Translations under genes and position numbers: made by a program
NCBI RefSeq assembly: GCF_900109265.1
Contig: NZ_FNZM01000026.1
Location: 1 to 64,000 of the forward strand
Origin: Paraburkholderia tropica
Lineage (GTDB): Bacteria > Pseudomonadota > Gammaproteobacteria > Burkholderiales > Burkholderiaceae
Direction: 5' to 3'
DNA: 64,000 nucleotides
The notes under the pieces: model-generated
Told to the model about the DNA's origin: nothing
The model's input: only the letters and a program-made list of their open reading frames with translations
Database searches by the model: none
Part shown: positions 17,635-26,083 of the stretch, in pieces
Position numbering within the stretch: the stretch's first letter is position 1
Layout: each line of letters opens with the position of its first letter

Positions 17635-20343
17635 ATGCACAAACCGTCACCGACCCGGCGCGCTGTTCGCATGCTCATCCTGCGCACGCTGGGAGAGGTG
17701 CTCTGGCGTCATCGCACGGCGACGGCGGCCGCAGCCTCGCTAATGATTCTGGCTCGGCTGAGCGCGGTGTCGGTGCCGATTGCGCTCAAGCATTTGATCG
17801 ATGGACTCGGCCACGCGCACACGCTCGCGATGGTGCCGGTGTTGCTGGCGCTTGCCTACGCGCTGTTGCGTTTTATGTCCGATGCGCTCGGCGAGGCGCG
17901 CGACGTGGCGTTCAGCGTCGTCGTGCAGCGGGCAGTGGCGACACTTCGCGAACGCACGTTCGCGCAATTACATCGGCTGGGGGCGCGCTTTCACGCGCAG
18001 CGGGAAACCGGCGCGATCGTGCGCGATGTGCAAAAGGGCGCGGACGGCCTGGGCTTTCTGCTCGGCACGGCGCTGTTCTCCGTGCTTCCGACGCTGTTCG
18101 AAATGGGACTTGTCGTGGCGATCGTCGCGTCGCATTACGACGACGCATTCGTGCTCGCCATCGTCGCGACGTTTGCGTGCTATGCGGTCTATACCGCGAT
18201 CTTCACGCGCAGGCGTCTCGTCTTCCAGCGCGCGGTGAATGCGCTGGAAGCGCAGGCGGACGGGCGGCTCGTGGACAGCCTGCTCAATCACGATACAGTC
18301 AAATATTTCTCGACCGACCGGCACGAGGTCGCGCGGCTACGCGCCGTACTGGATGAATGGGTGCTCGCGCGCACGGCGAACCAGCGCGCGCTCACCACGC
18401 TCCATGTCGGGCAGAGTGCCGTGGTGGCCGGCGGCATCGCGGCAGTAATGCTGATCGCGGTGCAGAGCGTCCTGAGTGGCGCGATGACGATCGGCGACCT
18501 CATTCTGGTCAACGCTTACATCATTCAGGTGTGCGCGCCGCTCAATACGCTCGGCTTCGTGTTTCGCGAGACCAACGATGCGCTGACTGATGTCGAGCGC
18601 CTGTTCGGCATCTTGGCGGCGCGCGGCACACCTGGCGAGGACGAGGATGTGCCCGGCGCGCGTGCGCTTGTTCTACACGAAGGCGAAGTGGCGTTCCGTC
18701 ATGTCGAATTCGGTTACGATGCCGCGCGAGCCGTGCTGCACGATATCGACTTCGTCGCGGCACCGGGGCAGACCGTGGCCGTGGTCGGCGGCAGCGGGTC
18801 CGGAAAATCGACGCTGATCCGGTTGTTGTTTCGCTTCTATCAACCGAAGCAAGGCACGATCGCGATCGACGGCCAGGACATTGCGCATCTGCGTCAGGCT
18901 ACGCTGCGCGAGGCAATCGGCATCGTGCCGCAAGATACGGTGCTTTTCAACGACACGATCGCGTACAACATCGCCTACGGACAGCCCGCGGCGACGCGCG
19001 CCGAAGTGGTGCGAGCGGCCCGCGCCGCCCAGCTCGACGATCTGATCGAGCGTCTGCCCGATCACTACGACACGCGGGTGGGCGAGCGCGGCGTGCGGCT
19101 TTCCGGCGGCGAACGGCAACGCATTGCGATTGCGCGCGCGATCCTGAGGAATCCCCGCATCATGGTGTTCGATGAAGCGACGTCCGCGCTCGACACGCGC
19201 TCGGAGCGGGCCATTCAACGCGAACTGAAAGGGCTCGCGCGCGGACGCACGACGCTCGTGATCGCGCATCGGCTGTCGACGATCGTGGACGCCGACCTGA
19301 TCCTGGTGATGGAGCACGGACGCATCGTCGAGCGCGGGCGGCACGACGCGCTGATTGCGCGCGATGGTGTCTACGCGAAGATGTGGGCGATGCAATGGCG
19401 ACAGGACGATCTGCAGCACGCGGAGCGGCAGCTCGTGAACACGCCCGTGGAGGTGGCGGCGTTACTGGCGCGCGTGGTGGCGCATGTGCGTGAAGCAGAG
19501 GGCGCGGAGGCGGTTGCGAGCGTCGAAACGCAGTCGGAGCCAGGGTTATGGGTCAGCAGTGCGGATCCCGACGCGCTGGCGCAGGCCGTGATGTCACTGG
19601 TCACCAATGAGCTGGCGCACGCGCCCTCGCGAGCGCGGGCGTCTGCGCCCGCCGTGAGACTGCGGACGCGGCGCGAAGGCAATCGCGTTGCGCTGAGTGT
19701 CGCCGGCGGCGAGCGTCCCGCACCGCTCGACGACGATGGACTCGCCCGGATCGAGGCGCTGCTCGGCAAGGCGGCGGCCAGTCTCGCACTCGATCCCGAG
19801 GGAAGCTGCGTGTGTTATGCGGTTTCGTTGCCGCTCCACGTGCTTTTGCCGGAGACCGGTGAAGGCACGTTGAAGGATGCGCGCGAACTGGCAAGCCTGA
19901 GGGTCGCCGTGCTGGACGACGAGGAGGAGACCCGCAATGCGCTGGAAGCGGTTCTCTCGCTGCACGGTGCGTCGGTGGAGGCGCAGGCGAGTGGCGCGCA
20001 GTGGCTCGCGGCGCTACGCGCGACGCCTCGCGAGCGCTGGCCGGATGTGCTGCTCTGCGATCTGCAACTGGAGGACGGGGAGGATGGCGCGCGCGTGGTC
20101 GCCGGTTTGCGTGACCTCGAGCGCGAGATGCGTGCGCAGAGCGATCCGCCAGCGCGCCCGCTCGCGGTCATTGCGTTGACCGGGCAAACGGCGCGTCTTG
20201 AACAAGCGCCTGGAGAACAGGGCCTGTTCATCGCGCGGCTTGCCAAACCGGTTGCGGTGCCGGCCTTGCTGAGGGCGATCGGTTCGGCGACCGGCCGCGA
20301 GGTCACGCGCCGCCAGGCGGGCGAATCGTTCACCGGTCGGTGA
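17635..20343 (+). CDS. ABC exporter fused to kinase-like ATPase and receiver domains
   Basis: This 902-aa protein combines three modules. Residues 1-320 form a six-helix ABC exporter domain with NHDTVKYFSTDRHE, a signature of the Atm1/HMT1 group. Residues 350-590 form the nucleotide-binding domain: Walker A GGSGSGKST (Lys391), LSGGERQ at 489, Walker B ending in Asp513-Glu514. Residues 600-740 resemble a histidine-kinase HATPase_c domain (DPDALAQAVMSLVTNELAHA) but lack the His-box and glycine boxes. Residues 755-890 are a complete receiver: Asp761/762, phosphoacceptor Asp809, Thr849, Lys871. The gene is divergent from the glycan operon. Atm1-type exporters move glutathione or metal conjugates; the substrate here is unknown. 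Confidence 0.9.
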   Translation: MHKPSPTRRAVRMLILRTLGEVLWRHRTATAAAASLMILARLSAVSVPIALKHLIDGLGHAHTLAMVPVLLALAYALLRFMSDALGEARDVAFSVVVQRAVATLRERTFAQLHRLGARFHAQRETGAIVRDVQKGADGLGFLLGTALFSVLPTLFEMGLVVAIVASHYDDAFVLAIVATFACYAVYTAIFTRRRLVFQRAVNALEAQADGRLVDSLLNHDTVKYFSTDRHEVARLRAVLDEWVLARTANQRALTTLHVGQSAVVAGGIAAVMLIAVQSVLSGAMTIGDLILVNAYIIQVCAPLNTLGFVFRETNDALTDVERLFGILAARGTPGEDEDVPGARALVLHEGEVAFRHVEFGYDAARAVLHDIDFVAAPGQTVAVVGGSGSGKSTLIRLLFRFYQPKQGTIAIDGQDIAHLRQATLREAIGIVPQDTVLFNDTIAYNIAYGQPAATRAEVVRAARAAQLDDLIERLPDHYDTRVGERGVRLSGGERQRIAIARAILRNPRIMVFDEATSALDTRSERAIQRELKGLARGRTTLVIAHRLSTIVDADLILVMEHGRIVERGRHDALIARDGVYAKMWAMQWRQDDLQHAERQLVNTPVEVAALLARVVAHVREAEGAEAVASVETQSEPGLWVSSADPDALAQAVMSLVTNELAHAPSRARASAPAVRLRTRREGNRVALSVAGGERPAPLDDDGLARIEALLGKAAASLALDPEGSCVCYAVSLPLHVLLPETGEGTLKDARELASLRVAVLDDEEETRNALEAVLSLHGASVEAQASGAQWLAALRATPRERWPDVLLCDLQLEDGEDGARVVAGLRDLEREMRAQSDPPARPLAVIALTGQTARLEQAPGEQGLFIARLAKPVAVPALLRAIGSATGREVTRRQAGESFTGR

Positions 20344-20346
20344 GCC

Positions 20347-20571
20347 TCATCCGGGGCGCGCGCGACGATTCTCAATCTCCGTGACAATGCTTTCGGCATG
20401 TTCGAAAACGTTCTCTTCGGAGTCGAACTCAATGTCGATCGTCACGGGCGCGTAGTCGCGGAGGGTTGTGCGGCTTTCGCTCTCGACGCGCATGCACCAG
20501 CCGCCGCGTGCGGTTCGAATTGCGCTGATCCGATAACAGCCCGAGCCTTTTCTAATGACTCTTTCTGACAT
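20347..20571 (-). CDS. Small hypothetical protein
   Basis: The 74-aa product has alternating strands and a C-terminal acidic helix (ENVFEHAESIVTEIENRRARP). There are no membrane segments or known motifs. The ATG at 20571 follows GGGAGGACCG, so this start was preferred over one eight codons upstream. The gene converges on the ABC-receiver gene, ending 3 bases from its stop. I do not recognise the family. Confidence 0.6.
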   Translation of the reverse strand: MSERVIRKGSGCYRISAIRTARGGWCMRVESESRTTLRDYAPVTIDIEFDSEENVFEHAESIVTEIENRRARPG

Positions 20572-20721
20572 CGGTCCTCCCTCATCGAGCAAGGTTTCGG
20601 TAGGTCATGCTGTGACATGTGAAGTATAGGTTCGGATCATGCAAAGCGATGGCTTGCTCGGCACGGGCAATGCGCTGTTGGACACCACTGCACTATGAAC
20701 TGGTCCACTGAGGAGTCCACC

Positions 20722-21951
20722 ATGAAAGCGGTCGTTTTCCATGACATAGGCGATATCCGTCTCGACACCGTTCCCGACCCGACGCTCGAACGCGCCGACG
20801 ACGCGATCGTGCGCATCACCTCCAGCGCGATATGCGGCACCGATCTGCATATGATCCGCGGCACGCTCGGCGGCATGAAGCCCGGCACCGTGCTCGGTCA
20901 CGAGGGTGTGGGCATTGTCGAGGACGTCGGCGGCGACGTCCGCAACCTGCGCCGGGGCGCTCGCGTGGTGATCCCGTCGACGATTTCCTGTGGCGCGTGT
21001 TCGTACTGCCGCGCCGGCTACACGGCGCAGTGCGACGCCGCCAACCCGCACGGCGCGCAGGCGGGCACGGCGTTCTATGGCGGCCCCGAAAGCACCGGCC
21101 CTTTCAACGGCTTGCAGGCGCAGTACGCGCGCACGTCGCGCGCGAACGCGAGCCTCGTTGCGCTCCCCGACGACATCGACGACGACCGCGCGATCCTGCT
21201 CTCCGATATTTTTCCGACCGGCTATTTCGGCGCTCAACTGGCCGAGGTGCGGGACGGCAATACCGTCGTGGTGTATGGCGCGGGGCCGGTCGGACTGTTC
21301 GCGATCGCCAGCGCGAGACTGATGGGCGCGGGCCGTATTTTTTCCGTCGATCACGAGCCGTCGCGGCTCGATATGGCGCGCGCGCTCGGCGCTGAAACGA
21401 TCAATTTCTCCGAGGAAGATCCGGTCGAAGTGCTGCTCGAGCTGACGCGCGGGATTGGCGCGGATCGAGTCATCGACGCGGTGGGCGTGGATGCGCAACG
21501 CGCGCCTTCCGGAGACAAAGCCGAGGACAAAGCCGGCGACCACGCCGGGGACGCGGAAGAAAAGCAGCAATTCGCCCAGGAAGTCGAAGAAATCACGCAA
21601 GGGAAGGCCGGGGAGGGACGCCTGTGGAAACCAGGCGACGGTCCTTCACAGGTCCTTCGCTGGGCGGTGAAGACCGTGGCGAAGGCGGGCACGATCGGCA
21701 TCATCGGCGTTTATCCACCGAACGATCGGGTTTTTCCGATCGGAGAGGCGATGAATCGCAATCTCACCGTGAAAATGGGCAATTGCAACCATCGCACGTT
21801 GATTCCCAAACTGGTCGGGCTGGTGCGTGAAGGCGGCTTTGATCCGCTCGCCATCTTGACGCAACGTGAACCGCTCACGCATGTGCTCGATGCCTATCGT
21901 GCGTTCGACACGCGAGAACCTGGCTGGATCAAGGTAAAGCTTGAGCCGTGA
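20722..21951 (+). CDS. Zinc-dependent formaldehyde dehydrogenase-like ADH
   Basis: The 409-aa protein is a medium-chain zinc alcohol dehydrogenase. CGTDLHMIRG and LGHEGVG supply catalytic zinc ligands, CGACSYCRAGYTAQC the structural-zinc cysteines, and VVVYGAGPVGLFAI the NAD-binding loop. The FPTGYFGA block is shared with formaldehyde dehydrogenases. A charged low-complexity insertion (around DKAEDKAGDHAGDAEEKQQ) lies within the C-terminal half; related proteins in this group have insertions in the same place. GAGGAG precedes ATG. A second, frameshifted relative lies at 29537-30711. A role in aldehyde detoxification is inferred. Confidence 0.88.
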   Translation: MKAVVFHDIGDIRLDTVPDPTLERADDAIVRITSSAICGTDLHMIRGTLGGMKPGTVLGHEGVGIVEDVGGDVRNLRRGARVVIPSTISCGACSYCRAGYTAQCDAANPHGAQAGTAFYGGPESTGPFNGLQAQYARTSRANASLVALPDDIDDDRAILLSDIFPTGYFGAQLAEVRDGNTVVVYGAGPVGLFAIASARLMGAGRIFSVDHEPSRLDMARALGAETINFSEEDPVEVLLELTRGIGADRVIDAVGVDAQRAPSGDKAEDKAGDHAGDAEEKQQFAQEVEEITQGKAGEGRLWKPGDGPSQVLRWAVKTVAKAGTIGIIGVYPPNDRVFPIGEAMNRNLTVKMGNCNHRTLIPKLVGLVREGGFDPLAILTQREPLTHVLDAYRAFDTREPGWIKVKLEP

Positions 21952-22056
21952 CGTCTCCAATGGGCGCGAGGCAAGTCGGCGGGATCGTGGCTCAGGGCGT
22001 AGTCGGGTCCACGGATTGCGCTGGGGCCGTCACCCCACGATCTTAAGGAGAAAATC

Positions 22057-22608
22057 ATGCCTCGCGTCACACCGAGCCGTACCCCGGATACCGCCACGCC
22101 TCGCCACACGGCGGCCGCCGACGCGCCCGATGCCATCAGTCTTTTAAAACGCGACCATCAGGCGGTGAAGCACATCTTTGAGTTATTTGAAAAGACGGCG
22201 AAGGATGAACTCGACGCCAGGGCGACTTTCGTCCGGCGTGCGTGCGAAGAACTCACGGTTCACGCGGTGATCGAAGAGGAGTTGCTTTATCCGGCGGCCA
22301 AAGAGGCGCTCGACGAGGACGACAGGCCCGACGTCGAGGAAGCGTATATCGAGCATTTTCTCGTGAAGGTGCTGATCGAGAAGTTCGTCACGCTGAAAGC
22401 GGGAGAGCCCGGTTTCGATGCGGCGTTCAAGGTGCTGAGCGAAATGGTTTCGCATCATATCGAGGAAGAGGAATCCGAGCTTTTCCCGAAGCTCAAGCAA
22501 TCCGGTGTCGATCTGGCTGAACTCGGAAAGAAGCTGCAGCGTCGCAAGGATGCGTTGAATTCGCGCGTGCCGAAGGACGCGGGCGACAACACAATGAGCC
22601 TGCATTGA
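22057..22608 (+). CDS. Hemerythrin HHE domain protein
   Basis: The 183-aa protein contains a hemerythrin-type cation-binding four-helix bundle. Likely iron ligands lie in LLKRDHQAVKHIFE, HAVIEEELLYPAA, EHFLVKVLIE and HHIEEEESELFPKLK. The first 28 residues are polar and probably disordered. Such proteins bind a di-iron centre and sense or scavenge oxygen or reactive species. AAGGAG lies upstream of ATG. The gene is followed after about 110 bases by an intrinsic terminator. Confidence 0.9.
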   Translation: MPRVTPSRTPDTATPRHTAAADAPDAISLLKRDHQAVKHIFELFEKTAKDELDARATFVRRACEELTVHAVIEEELLYPAAKEALDEDDRPDVEEAYIEHFLVKVLIEKFVTLKAGEPGFDAAFKVLSEMVSHHIEEEESELFPKLKQSGVDLAELGKKLQRRKDALNSRVPKDAGDNTMSLH

Positions 22609-22627
22609 TACTGTCCGCAAGTGTTCC

Positions 22628-22893
22628 GATCCGTACGTTGTTTATTGAGCTGTTCGACCTATGCTGGAAACGTCCCTCCTCCACGGGGGACATGCTTCCC
22701 GAATGGCATCTCATACGCGGCCTGCCAGCTTCCGGCGGCCGCCTTTTTTTGGTCGCAACCAGTCCGTTTGGGCATTGAAATTCAGCTTGTGCTTCTTGAT
22801 TCCTTACTTCTTCCGACGACGAAGAACGCGATTCAGGCCAGCGGGTCTGGAAATTGCGAACTGCCTTCGCAGTATCTACCCGTGGAGGTGTGC
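22628..22893 (+). ncRNA. Structured leader or sRNA, copy B
   Basis: Upstream of the DUF1328 gene lies a hairpin (GTCCC pairing with GGGAC near 22672-22691), then GCTTC, then a terminator hairpin at 22717-22742 with a T run, GGTCGC, and finally GGAGGTGTGC before ATG. The same elements in the same order occur upstream of the DUF892 gene. It could be an independently transcribed small RNA or an attenuating leader. A possible -10 (TATGCT) is at 22660-22665. Confidence 0.4.
22717..22750 (+). terminator. Intrinsic terminator within leader B
   Basis: GCGGCC pairs with GGCCGC, with an inner GCC/GGC extension and one bulged base, followed by C and seven T residues. It may end the hemerythrin transcript, or act as an attenuator for the DUF1328 gene 144 bases downstream. 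Confidence 0.65.
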
Positions 22894-23052
22894 ATGCTTT
22901 ACTACGCAGTCGTCTTCTTTATTATTGCCATTATCGCGGCGATTTTTGGTTTTGGCGGGATTGCAGCGGGTGCTGCAGGAATCGCGAAGATCTTGTTCTT
23001 CGTTTTTGCTGTGCTCTTTATCGCCAGCCTCTTCTTTGGTCGGCGCCGCTAG
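22894..23052 (+). CDS. DUF1328 (UPF0391) small membrane protein
   Basis: The 52-aa product MLYYAVVFFIIAIIAAIFGF and onward is a typical DUF1328 protein: two closely spaced transmembrane helices around a glycine-rich turn (GFGGIAAGAAGIAK) and a basic GRRR end. These inner-membrane proteins are widespread in proteobacteria and often stress-induced; their function is unknown. GGAGG lies just before the ATG. The frame extends far upstream, but that part is the leader described separately. Confidence 0.88.
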   Translation: MLYYAVVFFIIAIIAAIFGFGGIAAGAAGIAKILFFVFAVLFIASLFFGRRR

Positions 23053-23279
23053 CTGTGCGGAGGTGCATGCCCTTGCCGACGTTTGAGACCGGCAGTGTAC
23101 CGCGACGCTCTACTGGATTTGGGCCAATTTCGAACTCCAGAACAGATCGTTTCCGTTGTGTCTTGACTCGTATCACGCGGTCGGCCTCCTCCCAATCAAT
23201 CCGCCGCCGCTGCTGGCGCGCGGCAAAGACGTCGGGCTGGCGCGCTGCCGGCCTGACGAATAACGAGCGGCAGGACCGA

Positions 23280-23610
23280 CCAGTTCCCGGTAAGCGAAAG
23301 GCTTGTGAAAAAGCTCGATCTAAGGGCGACGAACATCCCAATGGCGGCAAGCGCCATGAAGCCGGTCGCTATCCATTCTCCAGCCTTTCAGGAGACCGGC
23401 GACCTTATACTTTCCCATCACCGCACAATGCCACCCATCAACGTGACGACTACCATGATGGGCAGCGCTGCGAGTCCGTTTATCGCCGCACTCCAATACA
23501 GCGCTTTGACCGGGTCTAGAAGAAAGAAAGTGATGGCGCTCCCACCGAGGATGGCTAGTGCAGTGCCCGCATAGAAAGGTGGCCACATCCAGCTGCGCAT
23601 GAGCGTGCGA
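23280..23610 (-). pseudogene. NRAMP metal transporter C-terminal fragment
   Basis: On the minus strand the segment FLLDPVKALYWSAAINGLAA matches the last-but-one helices of NRAMP-type manganese/iron transporters. A further piece in another frame (GEWIATGFMALAAIGMFVAL) matches the final helix. The first two thirds of the gene are missing and at least one frameshift separates the pieces. The fragment abuts a plus-strand kinase fragment near 23605, so a rearrangement joined them. It is non-functional as it stands. Confidence 0.6.
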
Positions 23611-23860
23611 GATGAGGCAGTTGTGCTTGAGGTCGAAGCCAACGGGATCGGTATGAAACCTGATTCGATTCGGACGATGTTTCCCTGTTCGAGCAGGAAG
23701 GTGCGGCCGGTATCGCCACGGCCGGCCTGGGCATCGGTCTGTCGGTCACCCGCGCGTTGGTCGCGACGCATGGGGGGGCATCGCGAGCGAACAGCGAGGG
23801 GCGAAGCAACAGAAGCCGCTTCGGTGTCGAACTATCCCGACAGTCACGGCCGCCTCCCTT
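23605..23860 (+). pseudogene. Histidine kinase ATPase-domain fragment
   Basis: The plus strand encodes VLEVEANGIGMKPDSI, a G1-box-like segment, then after frameshifts the pieces GIGLSVTRALVATHGG and SRFGVELS. These are the G2 region and last strand of a histidine kinase catalytic domain. No DHp domain or receiver is present. The fragment resembles the C-terminal kinase part of the gene at 50670 (GLGIGLSLARSLVAMHGG), suggesting a broken paralogue. It runs in frame into the Nudix gene, which is probably an accident of rearrangement. Confidence 0.55.
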
Positions 23861-23960
23861 GCGCGTCGCGCGGGCTCGCGCATTGCGGCTTACAGGGCAC
23901 GGTAGACCGAGTCAAGTTGCAGGCGGCTTCGGTGCCGCGTTTAATGCGGGTTTTAACATC

Positions 23961-24458
23961 GTGAAAGAACGAGCGACTATCCTGTGCTGTCGGCATGGAA
24001 AAATTCTTCTCGTGGACCGGGGACGTTCGCGCTGGGCGCTGCCGGGAGGCGCCATTCGGCGAAAAGAGGCTCCTGGAGACGCCGCCCTCCGTGAACTTCT
24101 CGAAGAAACTTCGCTTGTCGTTTCCAATGTTCAGTACGTGTTTCAATTCGTTGGATTGAACAAACGTCATCATGTTTTCCTTTCTGTGCTGGGAGACGAC
24201 TTCCAGGCCAGACCTGCCAACGAGATCGTTCGATGCTGCTGGATACGCCCCGATGAAATTGGCCGGTTTGCAGCGAGCGTGCCGACAAGGGAAATCGTCG
24301 CGCCGCTGGTGGGACCGCCAAGCCGCCCGCCGTGCCCCTCCACGCGCAAGCGGGTCGTGTCGCCCCCTGAGGGGCGCTCGCCTAGGAAGCGGGCAAGCCG
24401 TGCAGCGCCCGTAGGCGGAAGGCAACGCTTCCATTTGCGTGTTCGCTTGCTGAGATAA
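23961..24458 (+). CDS. Nudix hydrolase, ends uncertain
   Basis: The frame contains a complete Nudix box, GGAIRRKEAPGDAALRELLEET, with the G-x5-E-x7-REUxEExGU spacing nearly intact, preceded by ILLVDRGRSRWALP. Nudix enzymes hydrolyse nucleoside diphosphates linked to other groups. No ATG fits; GTG at 23961 (VKERATIL) is the best start, because the sequence upstream is a kinase fragment in the same frame. The last 45 residues are Pro/Arg-rich and unlike the family, so the C-terminus is probably replaced. Whether it is functional is doubtful. Confidence 0.55.
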   Translation: MKERATILCCRHGKILLVDRGRSRWALPGGAIRRKEAPGDAALRELLEETSLVVSNVQYVFQFVGLNKRHHVFLSVLGDDFQARPANEIVRCCWIRPDEIGRFAASVPTREIVAPLVGPPSRPPCPSTRKRVVSPPEGRSPRKRASRAAPVGGRQRFHLRVRLLR

Positions 24459-24471
24459 TCAGGAGAGGTTT

Positions 24472-24624
24472 ATGAATTTGCTACGCCAAAGCGGGCATTT
24501 AGCCCGTCTGCTCATGATCGTCGTTGTTGCCTTCTGCGTCGGATGCAAACCCGCTGATAAAGCGGGCGGCCCTGCGAATGCGGATTCAGCGGCGAGCAGC
24601 TCACCCACAGCCGCGAGTCACTGA
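24472..24624 (+). CDS. Small lipoprotein
   Basis: A 50-aa product starts MNLLRQSGHLARLLMIVVVA and continues FCVGCKPADKAGG. It has a basic N-terminus, a hydrophobic core and a lipobox-like FCVGC with the lipidation cysteine. The remainder is a short Ala/Ser-rich tail. AGGAGAGG lies just before ATG. It is too short for most gene finders. Entericidin-like and other small lipoproteins have this layout, but no specific family is claimed. Confidence 0.6.
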   Translation: MNLLRQSGHLARLLMIVVVAFCVGCKPADKAGGPANADSAASSSPTAASH

Positions 24625-25364
24625 CGAGGAAAGCCACGCATCAGTCCTCGCCTTTCGAGCTTATCTTCAGTGTTCCGAAGGGGTGACCACGCGGGCCTGC
24701 AGTTTGCGCAGGTCGAAGTCCAATCACGTATTCGGCAGAGTGATGCGGTGAAACGTGAATTCAGTGCCGCACGTTCTGCTGCGAGGCCATTACTCAACGC
24801 GTCCAGAGGTTCATGCTGGGCCCGGACGGAACGAATCAAGTCCTCACAGAAAGGCAAAACGTTGAACAGCGACGTGGCCGTGCAACACCACGACATACGT
24901 CGCGCTCAGTGCCGTCTGTTTCGGCACCATAGCGAAGCCTTCTCTGCATCTGGTCACTTTCCGGACGAGGGCATCCAGCACGAACGACAGACACACAGAT
25001 TCGCAGATGGCGTTGTCGCTCTTACGCCCGACGCAGATCACAGCAGGTTTCGGATAGGTCCGTACCAAGGCTCTGGTCACGGCGCGCAACCGGACGCGTC
25101 TGGCGGAGGTGGTGATCGAACATCCCGTCAAGGTGGCCATCGGCCCAGACAATGGATCATACTTACTGGAACATCGTCATTGGGCACTTGCCTGCGGGCT
25201 ACTTTGCAACGGTGGTGTGCCACAGCACACGCGTTAGCGCGTGCCATGGCGCGCTTTGCACTCGAGCCATTGCGCAGGCCATCGCGCACGATCTCGTTCA
25301 TTCGGGCATTGCGAGCACAAAGCGCTTCCACGCGTAACAGATGCGTCCGTCCGAAACCCGCAAC

Positions 25365-25550
25365 ATCCGTACGGAGCGAATCGCTCAATATGCTCTATCG
25401 TTCAGATGTCTCTTGTCCTTGGGGGACGCTTCTTAACAGAAGTGAGCATTGCGGCCGCCGATATCCGGCGGTCGTTTTTTTTGGTCGCGTTCCGGAGGAT
25501 CTAGGTACAGACGTTGCGGATTTTGCGGGCACTAACTTCGGAGGTGTGCC
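25365..25550 (+). ncRNA. Structured leader or sRNA, copy A
   Basis: The region resembles leader B: ATCCGTACG, TATGCT at 25389, GTC..C and GGGGGAC capable of pairing, GCTTC, a terminator hairpin with eight T residues, GGTCGC, and GGAGGTGTGCC before the DUF892 ATG. No gene on the same strand ends nearby, so the terminator is not explained by an upstream gene. That favours a small RNA or a transcription-attenuated leader. Confidence 0.45.
25452..25482 (+). terminator. Strong intrinsic terminator within leader A
   Basis: A 9-bp stem (CGGCCGCCG with CGGCGGTCG, one G-T pair) closes a five-base loop and is followed by eight T residues. It lies 69 bases before the DUF892 start codon. Confidence 0.75.
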
Positions 25551-26051
25551 ATGAGCCAGCGCAAGACGATTGACGACCTTTTCGTTCATATGCTTTCGGA
25601 CATCTATAGCGCCGAAAAGCAGCTCACACGAGCGCTGGGAAAGCTATCGCGCACCGCGAGTGACGCCGCGCTCGCGGAGGCATTCAAAACACATCTGGAG
25701 GAAACCCAGGGCCAGGTGGAGCGCATTGACAAGGTGGTCGAAGCAACGGGTATTCGCCTGAAGCGCATGAAATGTGTCGCGATGGAAGGGCTCATCGAGG
25801 AGGCCGCCGAACTCATCGACGAGATCGAGAAAGGGCCCGTGCTTGACGCGGGACTCGTCGCCGCCGCGCAGAAAGTCGAGCACTATGAAATCGCTGCGTA
25901 CGGGAGCCTATGCGCGATCGGCAAACAGCTCGGACATACCGAGGCCGTGAAGTTTTTGAAGGAAACGCTTGAGGAAGAGAAGGCGACTGACCTCAAGCTC
26001 ACACACTTCGCGGAAGCTGCTGGTAATGCGAAGGCTGGCAAGCAAGCCTGA
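25551..26051 (+). CDS. DUF892 ferritin-like protein (YciE type)
   Basis: The 166-aa protein is a DUF892/YciE ferritin-like four-helix bundle. The N-terminus (TIDDLFVHMLSDIYSAEKQL) and the later helices (EEAAELIDEIEKGPVLDAG, KVEHYEIAAYGSLCAIGKQL) carry the glutamate and histidine ligands of a di-metal site. These proteins are induced in general stress and often sit next to manganese catalase genes, as here. Its stop overlaps the upstream extension of the next frame, and the catalase starts 32 bases later, so they form an operon. GGAGG precedes ATG. Confidence 0.9.
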   Translation: MSQRKTIDDLFVHMLSDIYSAEKQLTRALGKLSRTASDAALAEAFKTHLEETQGQVERIDKVVEATGIRLKRMKCVAMEGLIEEAAELIDEIEKGPVLDAGLVAAAQKVEHYEIAAYGSLCAIGKQLGHTEAVKFLKETLEEEKATDLKLTHFAEAAGNAKAGKQA

Positions 26052-26083
26052 TGTTATGCACTCTTAATCAAAAGGAGAGTCAC

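Larger units (their letters stand above)
24625..25550. other. Gene-poor stretch ending in leader A
   Basis: About 850 bases without a recognised gene, then the leader of the DUF892 gene. Open frames on both strands (for example a 102-codon minus-strand frame at 24844-25152) show no family signature or ribosome site. The last part, from about 25365, is the structured leader described separately. Confidence 0.4.

Noticed and set aside
20722..21951. The acidic insertion in the ADH as a sign of gene fusion
   Set aside because: Related formaldehyde dehydrogenase-like ADHs have charged insertions at the same place, so this is family variation.
22628..22893. A manganese riboswitch (yybP-ykoY type) as explanation of the shared leaders
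   Set aside because: The characteristic conserved loop sequences of that riboswitch could not be recognised.
24670..25554. 294-codon plus-strand open frame
   Set aside because: It runs through the structured leader and terminator of the DUF892 gene and has no protein-family content.
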